Source: Rutidosis leptorrhynchoides (lineage: Eukaryota; Streptophyta; Magnoliopsida; Asterales; Asteraceae). Taken from it: a stretch of DNA of 64,000 bases. The translations under genes and the position numbers were made by a program. Under the pieces are notes generated by a model. That model saw only the letters and a program-made list of their open reading frames with translations. It did not search any database and was not told where the DNA came from. Shown piece after piece: positions 1 to 11,900 of this stretch. Location: the NCBI RefSeq assembly GCF_046630445.1, contig NC_092340.1, forward strand, positions 362,866,001-362,930,000, read 5' to 3'. How positions within the stretch are numbered: position 1 is the stretch's first letter; the number at the start of each line of letters is the position of its first letter.

Positions 1-4
1 TATG

Positions 5-753
5 TGTTGGAAAACCGTGTGTACTTTTAATTCAGATTAACGCAGCGGATAGTTAAAATAATAATCTTTTATTATTTTATGAACAAAATTTTATAAGATT
101 AAATATTCACTTATTTAATGAAACATGCACACGATTAATCTTTCCCAAAGATCCAGTTACACCACTAATAATTGTCAAAATATGTAATTCACAAAGTGAG
201 TAAACGATATACCTTTCTTGAAGAAACTGATTGAAGGAGAGAAACCTACGATCAAAAGTATGACCGTCTCTTTGGATAGTCCACACTACACTTCAAACAA
301 CGTCAATGGATGCTAGTCCAAACCCAAGTAATAATTAATCAACCTTTGATTAATATTATGAACCCAAAATAATACTCCGTATGTGTTTATGAATGATATT
401 GAAATGGAATAATAGGATATCTTTCTATTCAATATTTGTAATCTCTTTTCTAGTTTGTTTTCCCGTTTGTGTATCTATAAAAAGAAACAAAACATATTAG
501 AATATATATGGTCTTATAAGGTAGTTAAGCATATCCTTTTGGTATACATCTAAGAGGATAAAAACAAAATCCAAAAGATACCATATTGATTGATCACTTA
601 AAATCAATTTATATCAATTACAAAAAGATACGGAGGATTTGATATAATTTTAAAAAGTCGTATTTCTCAAATACTTTAGGGCTATGTTATGTAACTTATA
701 ATTAATAATTTCTATCATGTCGCTTTCATGTGAATAGTAAATTAATTATTTTC
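5..753 (-). repeat. copia E 3' LTR, part left of element D
   Basis: Near-identical to 49,869-50,609. On the minus strand this is the downstream LTR. It is interrupted at 753/754 by element D, whose sequence starts TGTGATGACCCG. The rest of this LTR was not found on the far side of D. Confidence 0.85.
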
Positions 754-918
754 TGTGATGACCCGAAAATTTCTGACCAAATTTAAACTTAATCTTTAAC
801 GTTTCCGACACGATAAGCAAAGTCTATGAAGTTGAATCTCAAAATTTTAGAACTGTTTCATGTATTCAATTACATTTGACTGCTCTCGACGATTCACGAA
901 CAATTATATATATATCAA

Positions 919-1036
919 AGACGTACAAGTAAACACTATTTACTACAGTAAAAATCACTTTGCTACAGTAAAACACTATTTTCTACAGTGAAAACGAAAA
1001 ATGCTACAGTGCTACAGTGAAAACGACTTTGCTACA
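919..1036 (+). repeat. CTACAGT tandem motif array, first LTR portion of D
   Basis: TTTGCTACAGTAAAACACTA-like units of roughly 20 bp repeat with small variations (CTACAGTA, CTACAGTG). The same array is longer at 3,187-3,402. The C LTRs lack it, so it is specific to this subfamily. Confidence 0.8.
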
Positions 1037-1510
1037 GTAACATCATTCTTAGATCTCTGCATCTTTCAAAGCTATACTTTGACTTCAAAACTGTGCAAGA
1101 TCCTTTAGCGTTGTTAATATCGAAAATAATCTTGCCATCCTTTTCAAAGTATCCAGTATTATCAACCATTCAAGCAGTCAACGACAACCTTTCAGACTTG
1201 AAACTTTGGTATATACGTTTTTGTTACCAGGGAACCTTTTATGTTTCACCACATTAGCAGTAAATTTATCAACAACTTCATTGATCTTTGACCCTCCAAA
1301 AAATCATTATAATCATTGAAACCCTATCATGTACTCGTCTGCATCTTCTAACGACAATTGCCATACTAACTACCGGGAATTAGCAATTAGTATTTTGAAT
1401 TTTGCAGCAATTCCACGCCAACAGTTATATATAAATATATAATGTCTATCTTCTAGACTTACATACTTCGAATGTGAAGTTTCTGAAAAACATCCCAAAC
1501 TATAAACTAG

Positions 1511-1765
1511 TTCTCCGAATTTTAGAAAAATGCTGATGAAGCAGCAAAAACTGTAAACGACCATAAACAGTCAAAAGTTTGATGATAAAGAGTAGTGTGT
1601 TGGAAAAGCACAGAAAAAGAAAAAGTTTGGTACTGAAAAACGGATTGAGCAAATCATGAAGAAGACTGTGGACAAATCACAAGGATAAAATCTACCTTCA
1701 AAGGATCCAAATGATTCAGTGTCTACTAAAATTGTTAGCAAACACCTTACTCCTCATTCTAAACC
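1511..1765 (+). pseudogene. Poly(A)-binding-protein gene fragment carried by D
   Basis: The plus strand reads NADEAAKTVND, then a charged Lys/Arg-rich stretch and a DKSQ...NDSVS stretch. Plant cytoplasmic PABPs have NADDAARAV...LNG, KKSERE and DKFQ...DxSISDEKL at these positions, which is the end of RRM3, the linker and the start of RRM4. The C complex has a clearer copy at 45,469-45,725. It is a captured host fragment inside a fossil element, broken, and not a working gene. The homology is judged by eye but several motifs fall in the right order. Confidence 0.65.
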
Positions 1766-2393
1766 TTCACAGACAAACTTTCCGCATCATTCTTTGGTTC
1801 CAGATATTTTGAAATTCTAAGATATTATCGTATCTTTCATTATAAATATCCTCGATATTTCTGAAGATATTTTCATAACTATTCTTATCTGAAATCATTC
1901 ATCTCTTTGCGCTATCTGTGTTACATCATAAAAGAAACTATTTTAGTTTCAAAATTTTGAAAAATTCGAAAAATGGATGTTTAAAGTAGTGTTGGGAACT
2001 GAAGCATGAATTAGTATAATATAATGACACTTGATCAATGTGATTATATTACAGTAAGTCATGCTGAGTTTCTAATGGAACATGATAAAGGTTCACAGAT
2101 CCCACCCTCATCACGAACCATGTTACATAACTCTTTCATTCTATATAATCTCTAAATATATCAAGAAAATATATTTCTTGATGATTCGGTCTTTTCCGGA
2201 TATTCTGGTAATTTGACAAATCAAGATCGTGCCATTACAATTTCCTTCTTAGAACATTAACTATGTTCATTTCAAAATCCATACCTACAAATTCTGGACC
2301 ATTATTCGCTTGACTTGAATGCGGAAAGAGAGAACGAAAGCATGAAGCTTTGAAATATAACGGAGAATATAAAGCCTGATAAAAACATATAAA

Positions 2394-2687
2394 TTACAAA
2401 CCATGTATATCAATAAGTATTGCAACGTAAAGACACAGGAGAACTAAAAACACTATAAAGCCAAGAGTATAGTAAAAGTGAATAGATTCCTCCGGCGGCA
2501 GATGAAATAGAAGAATGATAGATATGAAAGTTAGGAGTATATCAAGAATCAGAACTGGATGAAGCATTTCACAATCTTTTGGAAGTATGAAATGAGGAAG
2601 AAGATGTAGGAGTGGTGAAAATAATAAAACGGAAGTGGTTAATTTATAGCAAAATATCAGACATAGCAATCGAGGCAGATTACGCAT
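2394..2687 (-). CDS. Antisense hydrophobic ORF of the C/D family (D copy)
   Basis: A 97-codon open frame antisense to the element, just upstream of the 3' LTR. The same frame and length occur at 27,437-27,730 and 46,343-46,636. The protein is rich in Leu, Ile and Phe, with hydrophobic stretches at about residues 18-35, 44-62 and 70-92 that could span membranes. A TATA-like CTATAAAT lies inside codons 13-16. An internal Met at residue 41 follows it by about 80 bases, so a 57-residue product starting there is possible. Antisense extra ORFs, some with membrane segments, are known in plant LTR elements. No homologue is recognised, and expression is unproven. Confidence 0.45.
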   Translation of the reverse strand: MRNLPRLLCLIFCYKLTTSVLLFSPLLHLLPHFILPKDCEMLHPVLILDILLTFISIILLFHLPPEESIHFYYTLGFIVFLVLLCLYVAILIDIHGL

Positions 2688-3101
2688 TTAATCAAGGAAA
2701 TCCTAATTTCCTTAAATTCCGAAGAATCAAATCTTACTTAAATTATGAAGATTTTCTATTCCTTAAATTCCGAAAATCAATCGTTACTACGTCAAGAGAT
2801 AAGACGAATCTCTATTCTCCATTTCACTTTATTACGATAACTTCTCTATTACGTGTTATTCAATGGTGATAAAACTCTATTTATCGACTCATATTCGTTA
2901 TGAAAACATTTTTATGACGACATCACGATGAAATTTCTTTAACGGAGAGGTACTGTGATGACCCGGAAATTTCTGACCAAATTTAAACTTAATCTTTAAC
3001 GTTTCCAACACGATAACCAAAGTCTATGAAGTTGAATCTCAAAATTTTAGAACTGTTTCATGTATTCAATTACATTTGACTGCTCTCTACGATTCACGAA
3101 C

Positions 3102-3167
<66 letters not shown>

Positions 3168-3186
3168 AAGACGTACAAGTAAACAC

Positions 3187-3402
3187 TATTTGCTACAGTA
3201 AAAATCACTTTGCTACAGTAAAATACTATTTTCTACAGTGAAAATGACTTTGCTACAGTAAAACACTATTTGCTACAGCGAAAACGACTTTGCTACAACG
3301 CTACAGTGAAAACACTATTTGCTACAGTAAACACTATTTGCTACAGTAACACTATTGCTACAGTACACTATTTGCTACAGTGAACACTGTTTGCTACAGT
3401 AT
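3187..3402 (+). repeat. CTACAGT tandem motif array, second LTR portion of D
   Basis: About a dozen TGCTACAGT units spaced roughly 15-22 bp apart, alternating AAACACTATT and AAAACGACTT spacers. This is a longer version of the array at 919-1,036. Confidence 0.85.
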
Positions 3403-3452
3403 TTTTATGTCGACGAGCTAAAAGTTAAACGATTGTGAGCTGGATCCTCTAG

Positions 3453-3529
3453 CCATGCGATCGCATGGCCAAGGAGGCTAAACCCCATGCGATCGCATGG
3501 GGTACTGTAGCAGGCCACATACTATAAAA
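3453..3529 (+). promoter_or_regulatory. LTR promoter: two CCATGCGATCGCATGG palindromes plus TATA
   Basis: Two perfect 16-bp palindromes (3,453-3,468 and 3,485-3,500; the second extends to a 20-bp CCCC...GGGG palindrome) sit just before CTATAAAA at 3,522-3,529. The same layout recurs in both C LTRs. A binding-site role is inferred from the position. Confidence 0.6.
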
Positions 3530-3912
3530 ACTCGATCTGGTTCCAGCTTATTTCATTATTTATTTTACTCAGTATTATTTAAGTTATTTATATTATTATT
3601 ATTATTATTAATATTATTATTATTATTAATTATTATTAGTAGTATTTGTATTATTATTAGTATTACACATAAAATACTACGACGAGGTAATGTCCAAACG
3701 ATTTCAAAAATGGTTTTCGAGCGGGATAGAGCTAAGGAAACTATGGGTTATAGCTATGGAGGTTATGGATAATGTTCAAGGGTATTGTTCTCAAGTCAAA
3801 CCTAGTGTTTATCATCTCTGTTGCGTCTACGTACTTTCCTACAATATTGAATCTCAATATTGATACGTAAGTACTCATATTTTATCTTTTATATATTAAT
3901 TGTGTATCCATC

Positions 3913-6115
3913 TCTGTTGCGTCTAGTCCTTTTGTTTCAAATACTTTAGTTAAACTTGAGATATGGATCATCGGTCATTCTCATTTGTTTAACAATTTTG
4001 TTTCTCGATCTTAGAACTGAATTAGATCACCAAATTAATTAAGTATCGTCTTAATTACATCTGGGTGCGGCCACACAAATATCTTATTCATTCATCGAGG
4101 AGCTCAAAAAGTATCTAACTCCAAACATTTTAGAGGAACAAATCCTATATTGCATACACGTGTCTATTACGAGCTTTACATTATACCCAATAATGGCCTT
4201 TATAACAGTCTTATTCAGGACAGTGTTTAACCATATCAAAGTACAATGCTACACTCATCAAGACAGGCGTGCATCTCAAGTCTAAGAATACAAAGACATA
4301 ATCACTAAAAGATTCACTACTAACTACGATCTATGTAGTGACATCTCATGGTTGGGTCATTCCAATATTCATCATCAATGAATACATATGAATTTTGGTC
4401 TCACTAAGTTAACTATTCATCATCAATGAATATAACCAAAATTTCACATTAATCTTAATTCATGTTATTCCCATAACATGACCGACTATGGAGATTTGAA
4501 TAATCAACAATTATTCATGGATTAAACAGGCTAATATAAAACACAGTGATATAAATGAAAACGATCATACCAACTATATATCAATTCATTAATATAAAAC
4601 TGCTTAATGTTCCAAAAATATCCTAATACTAAATTACAAATGAAAAAGATCAGCGGCATAACGAAGTCCATTATTACTAGAATGATCATCATGCTTGTTG
4701 TGCATCATGGGCTTCATGAACGGGTCAGCCACATTATTATTTGTATGAACCTTTAAGAATACTAATATCATTCCTCTTAATGACTTAATGAATGTAGTCA
4801 AACTTTTGAAGAATGTGCCAGATGCTTTTATGTACATGTGATTATTTTAAAAGTATATTAACACTCGAACTATCACACTACATATTATAGAAGATTAAAT
4901 GTTGTGTACTACTCTGAGTATAACAACAAACTTCCTTATCCAGGCAGCTTTCTAAGCAGCTTCTCAGTCAACAATGTATTCTGCTTTTGTTGTAGATTGT
5001 TCAATAGTGCTCTGCCTAGAGCTCTTTTAATCAATTGTCTTGCCCATCATGACAAAGAAACAACGTGACTGGATCGAGAATCATCTTGATCAGTTTGGAA
5101 ACTAGAATCAGTATAAAACTTAATACTTAACTCTTCTTCCAAACCACCGTAAACCAAGAACATATCATTAGTACTCTGCAAATACTAAAGAATATTCTTA
5201 ACAACAATCCAATGTACTTCACCTGGATTATGTTGACAATAACTTTTCAAACTCAAAACTAACGAAACATCGAGTATAGTACATATCATGGCATACATAA
5301 TGGATCATATAGCCGAAGAATATGTGATACATTTCGTTTGTCTCATCTCATCTGCTGTGATAGGACTTTTGAGACTTTCTCACGGTTATGCCCTTTTGCA
5401 TTGGCAAAGCTCCATGCTTGGAGTTTTGCATGCTAAATCTCTGCAAGATAATGTATGTACTTTGATTCAAATCAATAAGCCAATTGAATCTATTGTATAG
5501 ATCCTCATTCCAATAATATAAGTAGCTTCATCAAGATCCTTTATGGAAATACATTTTTCAAGCCAAGACTTGACATCTTGCAAGTTGGAATGTTATTTCT
5601 AATAAGTAATATGTTATCAGCATATAAGATCAAGAACACTAATTTGCTCCCACTAGCTCTAATGTAAACTTAGGGCTTATCTTGGTTTTGAGAAAAATTA
5701 AACACTTTGATTTTCTCATTAAACTTAAGATTCTAGCTCCTGGATGCTTTCTTTAATTCATAAATGGATTTTAGAAGCTTGCATACTTTATTAGGATGCT
5801 TCGGATTCATAAACCCTTCCGGCTGAACTATATATACGTCCTCGCTTATGTCGCCATTTAGGAAAGCGGTTTTGACATCCATTAGCCATATTTTATTATT
5901 ATGAAAAGTAACCATGGCAATAAGTATCCTAATTGTTTTAAGGCTTGCGACTGGTGAAAAACTTTCATCATAACCTTTTGTCACCAATCGAGCTTTAAAA
6001 GTGTTTACATTACCGTCCATATTAGTCTTTCTTTGAAGACCCATTTTTACCTCATTGTCTTACAATTAGGTAGAAGATCAATCAAGTCTCATACTTGATT
6101 ATCCTTCATGGACTG
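3913..6115 (-). pseudogene. copia E: RT C-part, RNase H and 3' region remnant
   Basis: Minus-strand traces of Ty1/copia pol. At 6,044-5,733 a reverse-transcriptase stretch has TFKARLVTKGYDESFSPVAS, then MDVKTAFLNGDISEDVYIVQ and KSIYELKKASRS, all standard copia RT motifs. Around 5,280-4,920 an RNase H region has traces of the copia YGG...YTDSSFQ type. At 4,837-4,634 the end reads VHTNNNVADPFMKP, the usual copia C-terminus. The coding sequence is interrupted many times and is a fossil. It continues the integrase remnant at 25,858-26,859, from which it is separated by gypsy A. The part from 3,913 to about 4,600 shows no coding signal and is probably element E's 3' non-coding region. Confidence 0.8.
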
Positions 6116-8907
6116 TGTGACGCCCCGTACAAAACCATCGTGTACGGATCATCAACAACATGATCATTACAAGGTCAAACACTATATGCTGTTTGAAAAC
6201 CAGTTTTGCATTCATAAAAAGATAGCGTTTACAAAAGATAATGTGACACAAAGGTCGTTACAAAGTCATTATTTGAAAATAACATAAATTACGAATGCAA
6301 AAGAAAAGTTCCATGATTGAGACATCTCTAAGTAATGCAGCGGAATTCTAGCACAGCAGGTCCTTAACAGCAAGTTTAAACACCAAGACAGCATGTCTAA
6401 ACAGCGGAAGAAACAAACCTCTAAACACCTGAGAAATCATGCTTAAAAACGTCAACAATAATGTTGGTGAGCTATAGTTTAAGTTGTAACAGTAATGTAA
6501 GGTAGGCCACGAGATTTCAGTGTTTCAAAATAGTATGAAAAGTATATGTTTATCCGTGGGCACTTGGTAACTAACTTAACGTTTATAACCCCCTAAAAGT
6601 ACACTTGGCGAGTGCGTAAGTTTACGAAGTATTAAACACCCGTTAAATGCTAGCGCGACTAGCCCGAGTGGGGATGTCAAACCCTATGGATCCATATCTA
6701 AGATTTGCGTTCACCGGTTCAAAAACCAATGACTAAACGTTACCAAGCTAAGGGGAAAATTTATGCCATTGTATAACCCACACATATATAAAGTTTAAGT
6801 ACTCGTGCCTAGTATGTAAAACGTAAAAAGCGCATGTATTCTCAGTCCCAAAATAATTAAAGTAAAAAAGAGATGCTATAACTCACAGTGATAAGAGCGG
6901 TAAAGTCAATAATGAAAGTATGCAAGTAGTAAGTCGGTCCGAAAGGTCGTCAACCTAAGTCAAAGGTTACTAGGTCAGTATGTTATCCTCATAAGTTCTA
7001 ATAGTGCATAAAATAAGTTTAAGTGTCATCATCATCATCATTCATCATTGTAAAAGTTAAGTAAGGTTAACAAGTATAGAGGTCGAAACAATAGGCTGAC
7101 TTTGATCAGATGCTACGGCCTCTACGTAAATATAAAAGATGCGTAATCAGTGGCTATGGCTCCATATGGGAGTCCTCTAGTTGCTGACCAATTTCTAGAC
7201 TCAAACACATCTTCGTTTGACCATGGCGATGGTTTAAGTGCGAGTAGGTCCGAATTTTCAGTACAACGTTACAAGGGTGTAGTGATTTTGAAAAGGCCAT
7301 AAATTCCAAACCGTAACTTGGATTGAGACGAGTCTTAAATGGAAAGTCATCTACTCGAACCAGGCTATCTAAAAATCAACTTTTACAGTAGCCCAGGAGC
7401 CTGATCAGATAACGAAAACAGTAAGCAAGGTGCTCCGGTGGGGTTCTTAGTGCTTGAGGCTCATCACGGTTCTCATCCTTGATGCTTGTAGCTTCAAGTG
7501 TACAACTCGTTGATGGGTTAGCATCACCTTGACCAAGATTCTACCATTAACACACAATATGTTAAGACCAAGTAAGAACACAACTCATTTAAGAGTCTTA
7601 GATGGACAATGAACCAAGGTTACATCATATCCTTAGTCTTAACACAATTACAAGTTACATTTACAACTAAAGCTACAAACTTTACTTCAATCAAGCAAGT
7701 ATGAACATAATCTAGGTCAAATAAAGTGATGGAGCCCTAAGCTAGAGAGCTTGGATCCTTTTCACCCAAGTTATAAGGTCACAAATCTAGAAAGCTTGAA
7801 CCTTTAGTGTTCTTGAAGACCTTGAAGCATAAAGCTTTGATCTTTAAGTTATATAAAGAACATAAACACAAGTTTTGATCTTTATAACAAAATAATGAGA
7901 TCATAAGTTAGGAAACTTAGATCCAACAAAAGATATGAAGATTCAAGCTAGAAAGCTTGCATCTTGGTTGTTCTTGAAGATCTTGAAGCATAAAGCTTGG
8001 ATCTTTAAGTTACATGAAGATTACAAACACAAGTTTGAATCTTTATAACAAAATAAAAAGATTAAAGTTAAAAGATATAGATCTACAAAGTAGGTGAAGA
8101 TTCAAAGCTAGAAAGCTTGAATCTTCCATGTTCTTGAAGGATTCAAATCCAAGTTTGAATCTACAAGATGTAATCAAGATCAAAGCTAAAAAGCTAGACC
8201 CTTTAATGATGATGATGAATTCGAAAATGATAAGAGAAGAAGAAGAAGAAATTTAAAAACTTACAAGTTTTAGAGTGAGAAAGACTAGAGAGGAAATAAG
8301 AGAGTAAGTGTGTGTGAAATGTAAATGAGAGCAAGTGTAAAATGGATGGAATAAGGCTTGTATTTATAGGTGAATGAGGGTGAGGGTGGTGGTGATGGCC
8401 GTTGAAATGGGAGGGGGACAAGGGGGACACACTTTTTATTTTTGGTTAATGGTTTTCTAAAGTTGGTGCTTATGTTAGGATCCCATGCAACATTAAGGAT
8501 AATACTTGACAAAAATGCTACCATGTTCCCTCTAATAAATGAGAATTTATCTTACATATTAATGGGTCACTAGCTATTAATAATTGGGCTAATTAAATAG
8601 TCCACTAACTAGTGTAGGGTGGGTTAAGGCCCAACAAGGTAGAAAGTCCAACAAGACTAACTAGTAAGCATAAGTAAATTACTATAGCATAAAGTTTTAA
8701 CACATAAAGTTTTACTATAACGGTCATAAAGGCTTCCGGTGATCAAGTTAAGCATCCTACGTACTTAAAGGCATGTTTTAACACATAAATGAAAGTAGGC
8801 CATGTGTATAAAGATTCTATAGCATAAAGTAGCACAGTACGTACAAATACGCAGTTTCGCAAAAATCACAAGGCACAAAAACAAGTCAAAAAAGTCAGGT
8901 CGTTACA
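6116..8907 (-). repeat. Gypsy A 3' LTR
   Basis: It starts TGTGACGCCCCG and ends GGTCGTTACA. Within it, 7,740-8,200 holds about 2.5 tandem units of roughly 150 bp built on TAGAAAGCTTG...TTCTTGAAGA...GAAGCATAAAGCTT. A TATA box (CTATAAATA, minus strand) lies at 8,361-8,369. His/Ser/Pro-rich minus-strand open frames near 8,203-8,524 lie over the promoter and leader of the LTR and are not taken as genes. Confidence 0.9.
8361..8369 (-). promoter_or_regulatory. TATA box of gypsy A LTR
   Basis: CTATAAATA on the minus strand, followed by a CT- and CA-rich leader. The identical box is at 17,060-17,068 in the other LTR. It is probably the Pol II start of the element. Confidence 0.6.
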
Positions 8908-8945
8908 TTACCCACCTGTTAATGGAAATTTCGTCCCGAAATTTT
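8908..8945 (-). other. Polypurine tract region of gypsy A
   Basis: The minus strand reads AAATTTCGGGACGAAATTTC then a short purine-rich run before the 3' LTR. The same block precedes the LTRs of B2 and C, so it is the conserved plus-strand priming region of these families. Confidence 0.6.
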
Positions 8946-8947
8946 AA

Positions 8948-11900
8948 GCTGAGGCAGGTGTTGGAGTCGGGAAAAGGTGAGGATACTTCTGCATCATTTT
9001 ATCCTCTCGTTCCCAAGTTAACCCAGGTCCACGTTTGGCATTCCATCGGACTCGAACAATTGGGAACTTATTATGCTTCAAGGTTTTAACCTCTCAGTCC
9101 ATGATTTCAACAGGTTCTTCCACGAAGTGGAGTGTGTCATCAATCGTAAGCTCTTCTAGTGGTATGACAAGTTCTGGTTCCACAAGACACTTCTTCAAAT
9201 TTGATACATGAAAGGTAGGATGTATGGAGCTCAATTGAGTCGGAAGGTCCAAACGGTAAGCAACGGGTCCAATATGCTCCAAGATTTCAAAAGGACCAAT
9301 ATATCGCGGGTTTAACTTTCCGCGCTTTCCAAAACGGATCACACCTTTTCAAGGTGCGACCTTCAACATTACACGGTCACCCACGTTGAATTCAAAGTCT
9401 TTACGTTTAAGGTCGGCATAACTCTTTTGGCGATCACGGGCTGCCTTAAGTCTCGCTTGAATTTGGACAATCTTCTCGGTTGTTTCATGGACTACCTCGG
9501 GTCCGGTGATCTGCTTTTTTCCTACTTCGGCCCAACATATAGGAGAACGGCATTTGTGGCCATACAACGCTTCAAAAGGTGTGTCATTAATACTCAAATG
9601 ATAACTGTTGTTGTAAGAGAATTCAGCTAGCGGCAAATGTCTCTCCCAAGCCTTTCCGAAGTCAATAACATAGGCACGCAACATGTCCTCCAAAGTCTGA
9701 ATCGTTCATTCGCTCTGACCGTCGGTCTGTGGGTGATACGCGATGCTCATGTCGAGACGAGTTCCAAAGGCTTCTTGCAAAGAACGCCAAAATCTGGAAG
9801 CAAAACGGGTATCGTGATCTGAGATAATCGATAAGGGCACACCATAACGGGATACAACCTCTTTGATGTATAGTTGAGCGAGTCTATCCATCGTAACCGT
9901 TTCCTTCATGGCTAAGAAGTGTGCAGATTTGGTAAGACGGTCAATAATAACCTAGATGGTATCGTATCCGCCCACCGTCTTTGGTAGCTTCATGATGAAG
10001 TCCATTGTTATCCTTTCCCGCTTCCATTGCGGGATTTCTGGTTGTTGAAGTAATCCAGATGGCCTTTGATGTTCGGCCTTAACTTTTGAGCAAGTCATAC
10101 ACTTACCAACGTAAGTTGCAACATCCTTTTTAAGATTAGGCCACCAATACTGTTCCTTGAGATCGTGGTACATTTTACCGGCTCCTGGATGAATCGAATA
10201 TCTCGACTTGTGGGCTTTATCTAGTATAAGGCTCCATAGATCTCCATAACTAGGTACCCAAATCCTTCTAGCAAAGCATCGGAGTCCAGTCTCCTTAACC
10301 TCGAATCGTGAAACGAGAATGTTCAAGCGTTCTTGAGAAATATTCTCCTCTTTGAGAGCCTCATCTTGGGCTACTCGGATCTGGCTATTTAGATTTGAAT
10401 GAATGGTGATGTTCAAGGCACGGACACGAAGAGGTACCATCCTCTCCTTTCGGCTCAGGGCACCGGCTACAACATTTGCTTTTCCAGGATGGTAACGAAG
10501 TTCACAATCATAGTCGTTCAGCGTCTCGATCCATCATCGCTGCCTCATGTTCAGTTGTTTCTGATCGAATATGTGCTGGTGGCTTTTGTGGTCAGTGAAG
10601 ATGGTACTTTTAGTTCCATAAAGATAGTGTCTCCACAATTTGAGCGCAAAGACAACGGCTCCAAGTTTGAGGTCGTGAGTAGTGTAGTTTCGCTCGTGAA
10701 TTTTTAGTTGACGAGAAGCATAGGCAATAACCTTCGATCTTTGCATCAATACGCAACCAAAACCATTTTTTAAGGCATCACAATATATGACGAAATCATC
10801 ACTGCCTTCAGGAAGAGATAAGATAGGTGCGGTGGTCAATTTCTGCTTCAAGTTTTGAAATGCTGTTTCGTGTTCGGTTTCCCACACGAACTTCTTCCCT
10901 TTGTGAGTCAGCGCGGTCAAAGGACGTGCAATCAGAGAGAAACCTTCAATAAATCTTCGGTAGTAACCGGCAAGACCTAGAAATTGGCGGATGTGAGTCA
11001 GAGTAGTGGAGGTTTCCCACTTGCTGATTGCTTCGATCTTTGCGGGATCAACATTGATACCTTGATCACTCACAATATGACCCAGAAATTGGACTTCCTG
11101 CAACCAAAATTCACACTTAGAGAATTTGGCATAAAGTTGCTCTCGTCTCAAGAGTTCCAACACTAGTCGAAGATGTTGTTCATGTTCTTCTTCACTTCGG
11201 GAATAGATGAGGATATCATCTATGAAAATGATAATGAACTTATCCATGTATGGCTTGCATACACGATTCATGAGGTCCATAAATACGGCAGGTGCGTTGG
11301 TTAAACCGAATGGCATCACGAGAAACTCATAATGACCATAACGGGTTCTAAACGCAGTTTTCATCACATCACTCTCCTTCACCCTCAATTGGTGATAAGC
11401 GGATCGCATATCGATCTTGGAGTAAACGCTTGATCCTTGCAGTTGGTCGAAAAGATCGTTAATCCGGGGAAGGGGATATCGATTCTTAATCGTCAACTTG
11501 TTCTGCTCACGATAATCGATACACATACGGAAAGATCTGTCCTTCTTCTTCACGAATAAAACAGGTGCGCCCCAAGGCGAAGAAATCAGTTGGATAAATT
11601 CACGGTCTAGCAATTTCTGCAGTTGACTCTGCAACTCTTGCAGTTCAGAAGGTGCTAGTCGATAACGTGCGCGAGCTACGGGTGCAGCTCCCGGCACTAG
11701 ATCGATCTGGAACTCCACTGCTCTCGGTGGCGGTAATCCAGGCAATTCTTCCGGAAAGACATCAGGAAATTCGTTCACAATTCGTACATCATTCACACTC
11801 TTCACCTCATCTTCTAACGTTTTCACATGTGCTAAAACAGCAAGACGTCCTTTCTTCATGATCTTTTGTGCTTTCATGCAACTAATGAGGTTCAGCTTCG

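Larger units (their letters stand above)
754..3912 (+). mobile_element. Element D: non-autonomous gypsy-type LTR remnant
   Basis: Same family as the C complex. An LTR start (754 to about 1,040) is followed by internal sequence (about 1,041-2,953) matching 44,990-46,951, then a polypurine-type junction and a second LTR portion from 2,954. No gag or pol is visible. It contains a poly(A)-binding-protein-like fragment and the antisense hydrophobic ORF shared with C. It is a broken fossil, more diverged than C, and both LTR portions are much shorter than C's. The right limit is approximate because similarity to the C LTR fades near 3,912. Confidence 0.75.
2954..3912 (+). repeat. Second LTR portion of D
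   Basis: It begins TGTGATGACCCGG right after a purine-rich AACGGAGAGGTAC junction, as in C. It includes a (TA)n tract at 3,104-3,165, the CTACAGT array at 3,187-3,402, a palindrome pair with TATA at 3,453-3,529, and an ATT-rich microsatellite near 3,588-3,665. Confidence 0.75.

Noticed and set aside
3497-3772. Poly-Leu/Ile frames at 3,497, 28,894 and 47,652
   Set aside because: Translation of ATT/TTA microsatellites in the C/D LTRs, not genes.
8203-8524. 75- and 79-codon His/Ser/Pro-rich frames, repeated at 16,902-17,223
   Set aside because: They lie over the TATA and CT-rich leader of the gypsy A LTR. Repetition follows from being in both LTRs, and low complexity explains the open frames.
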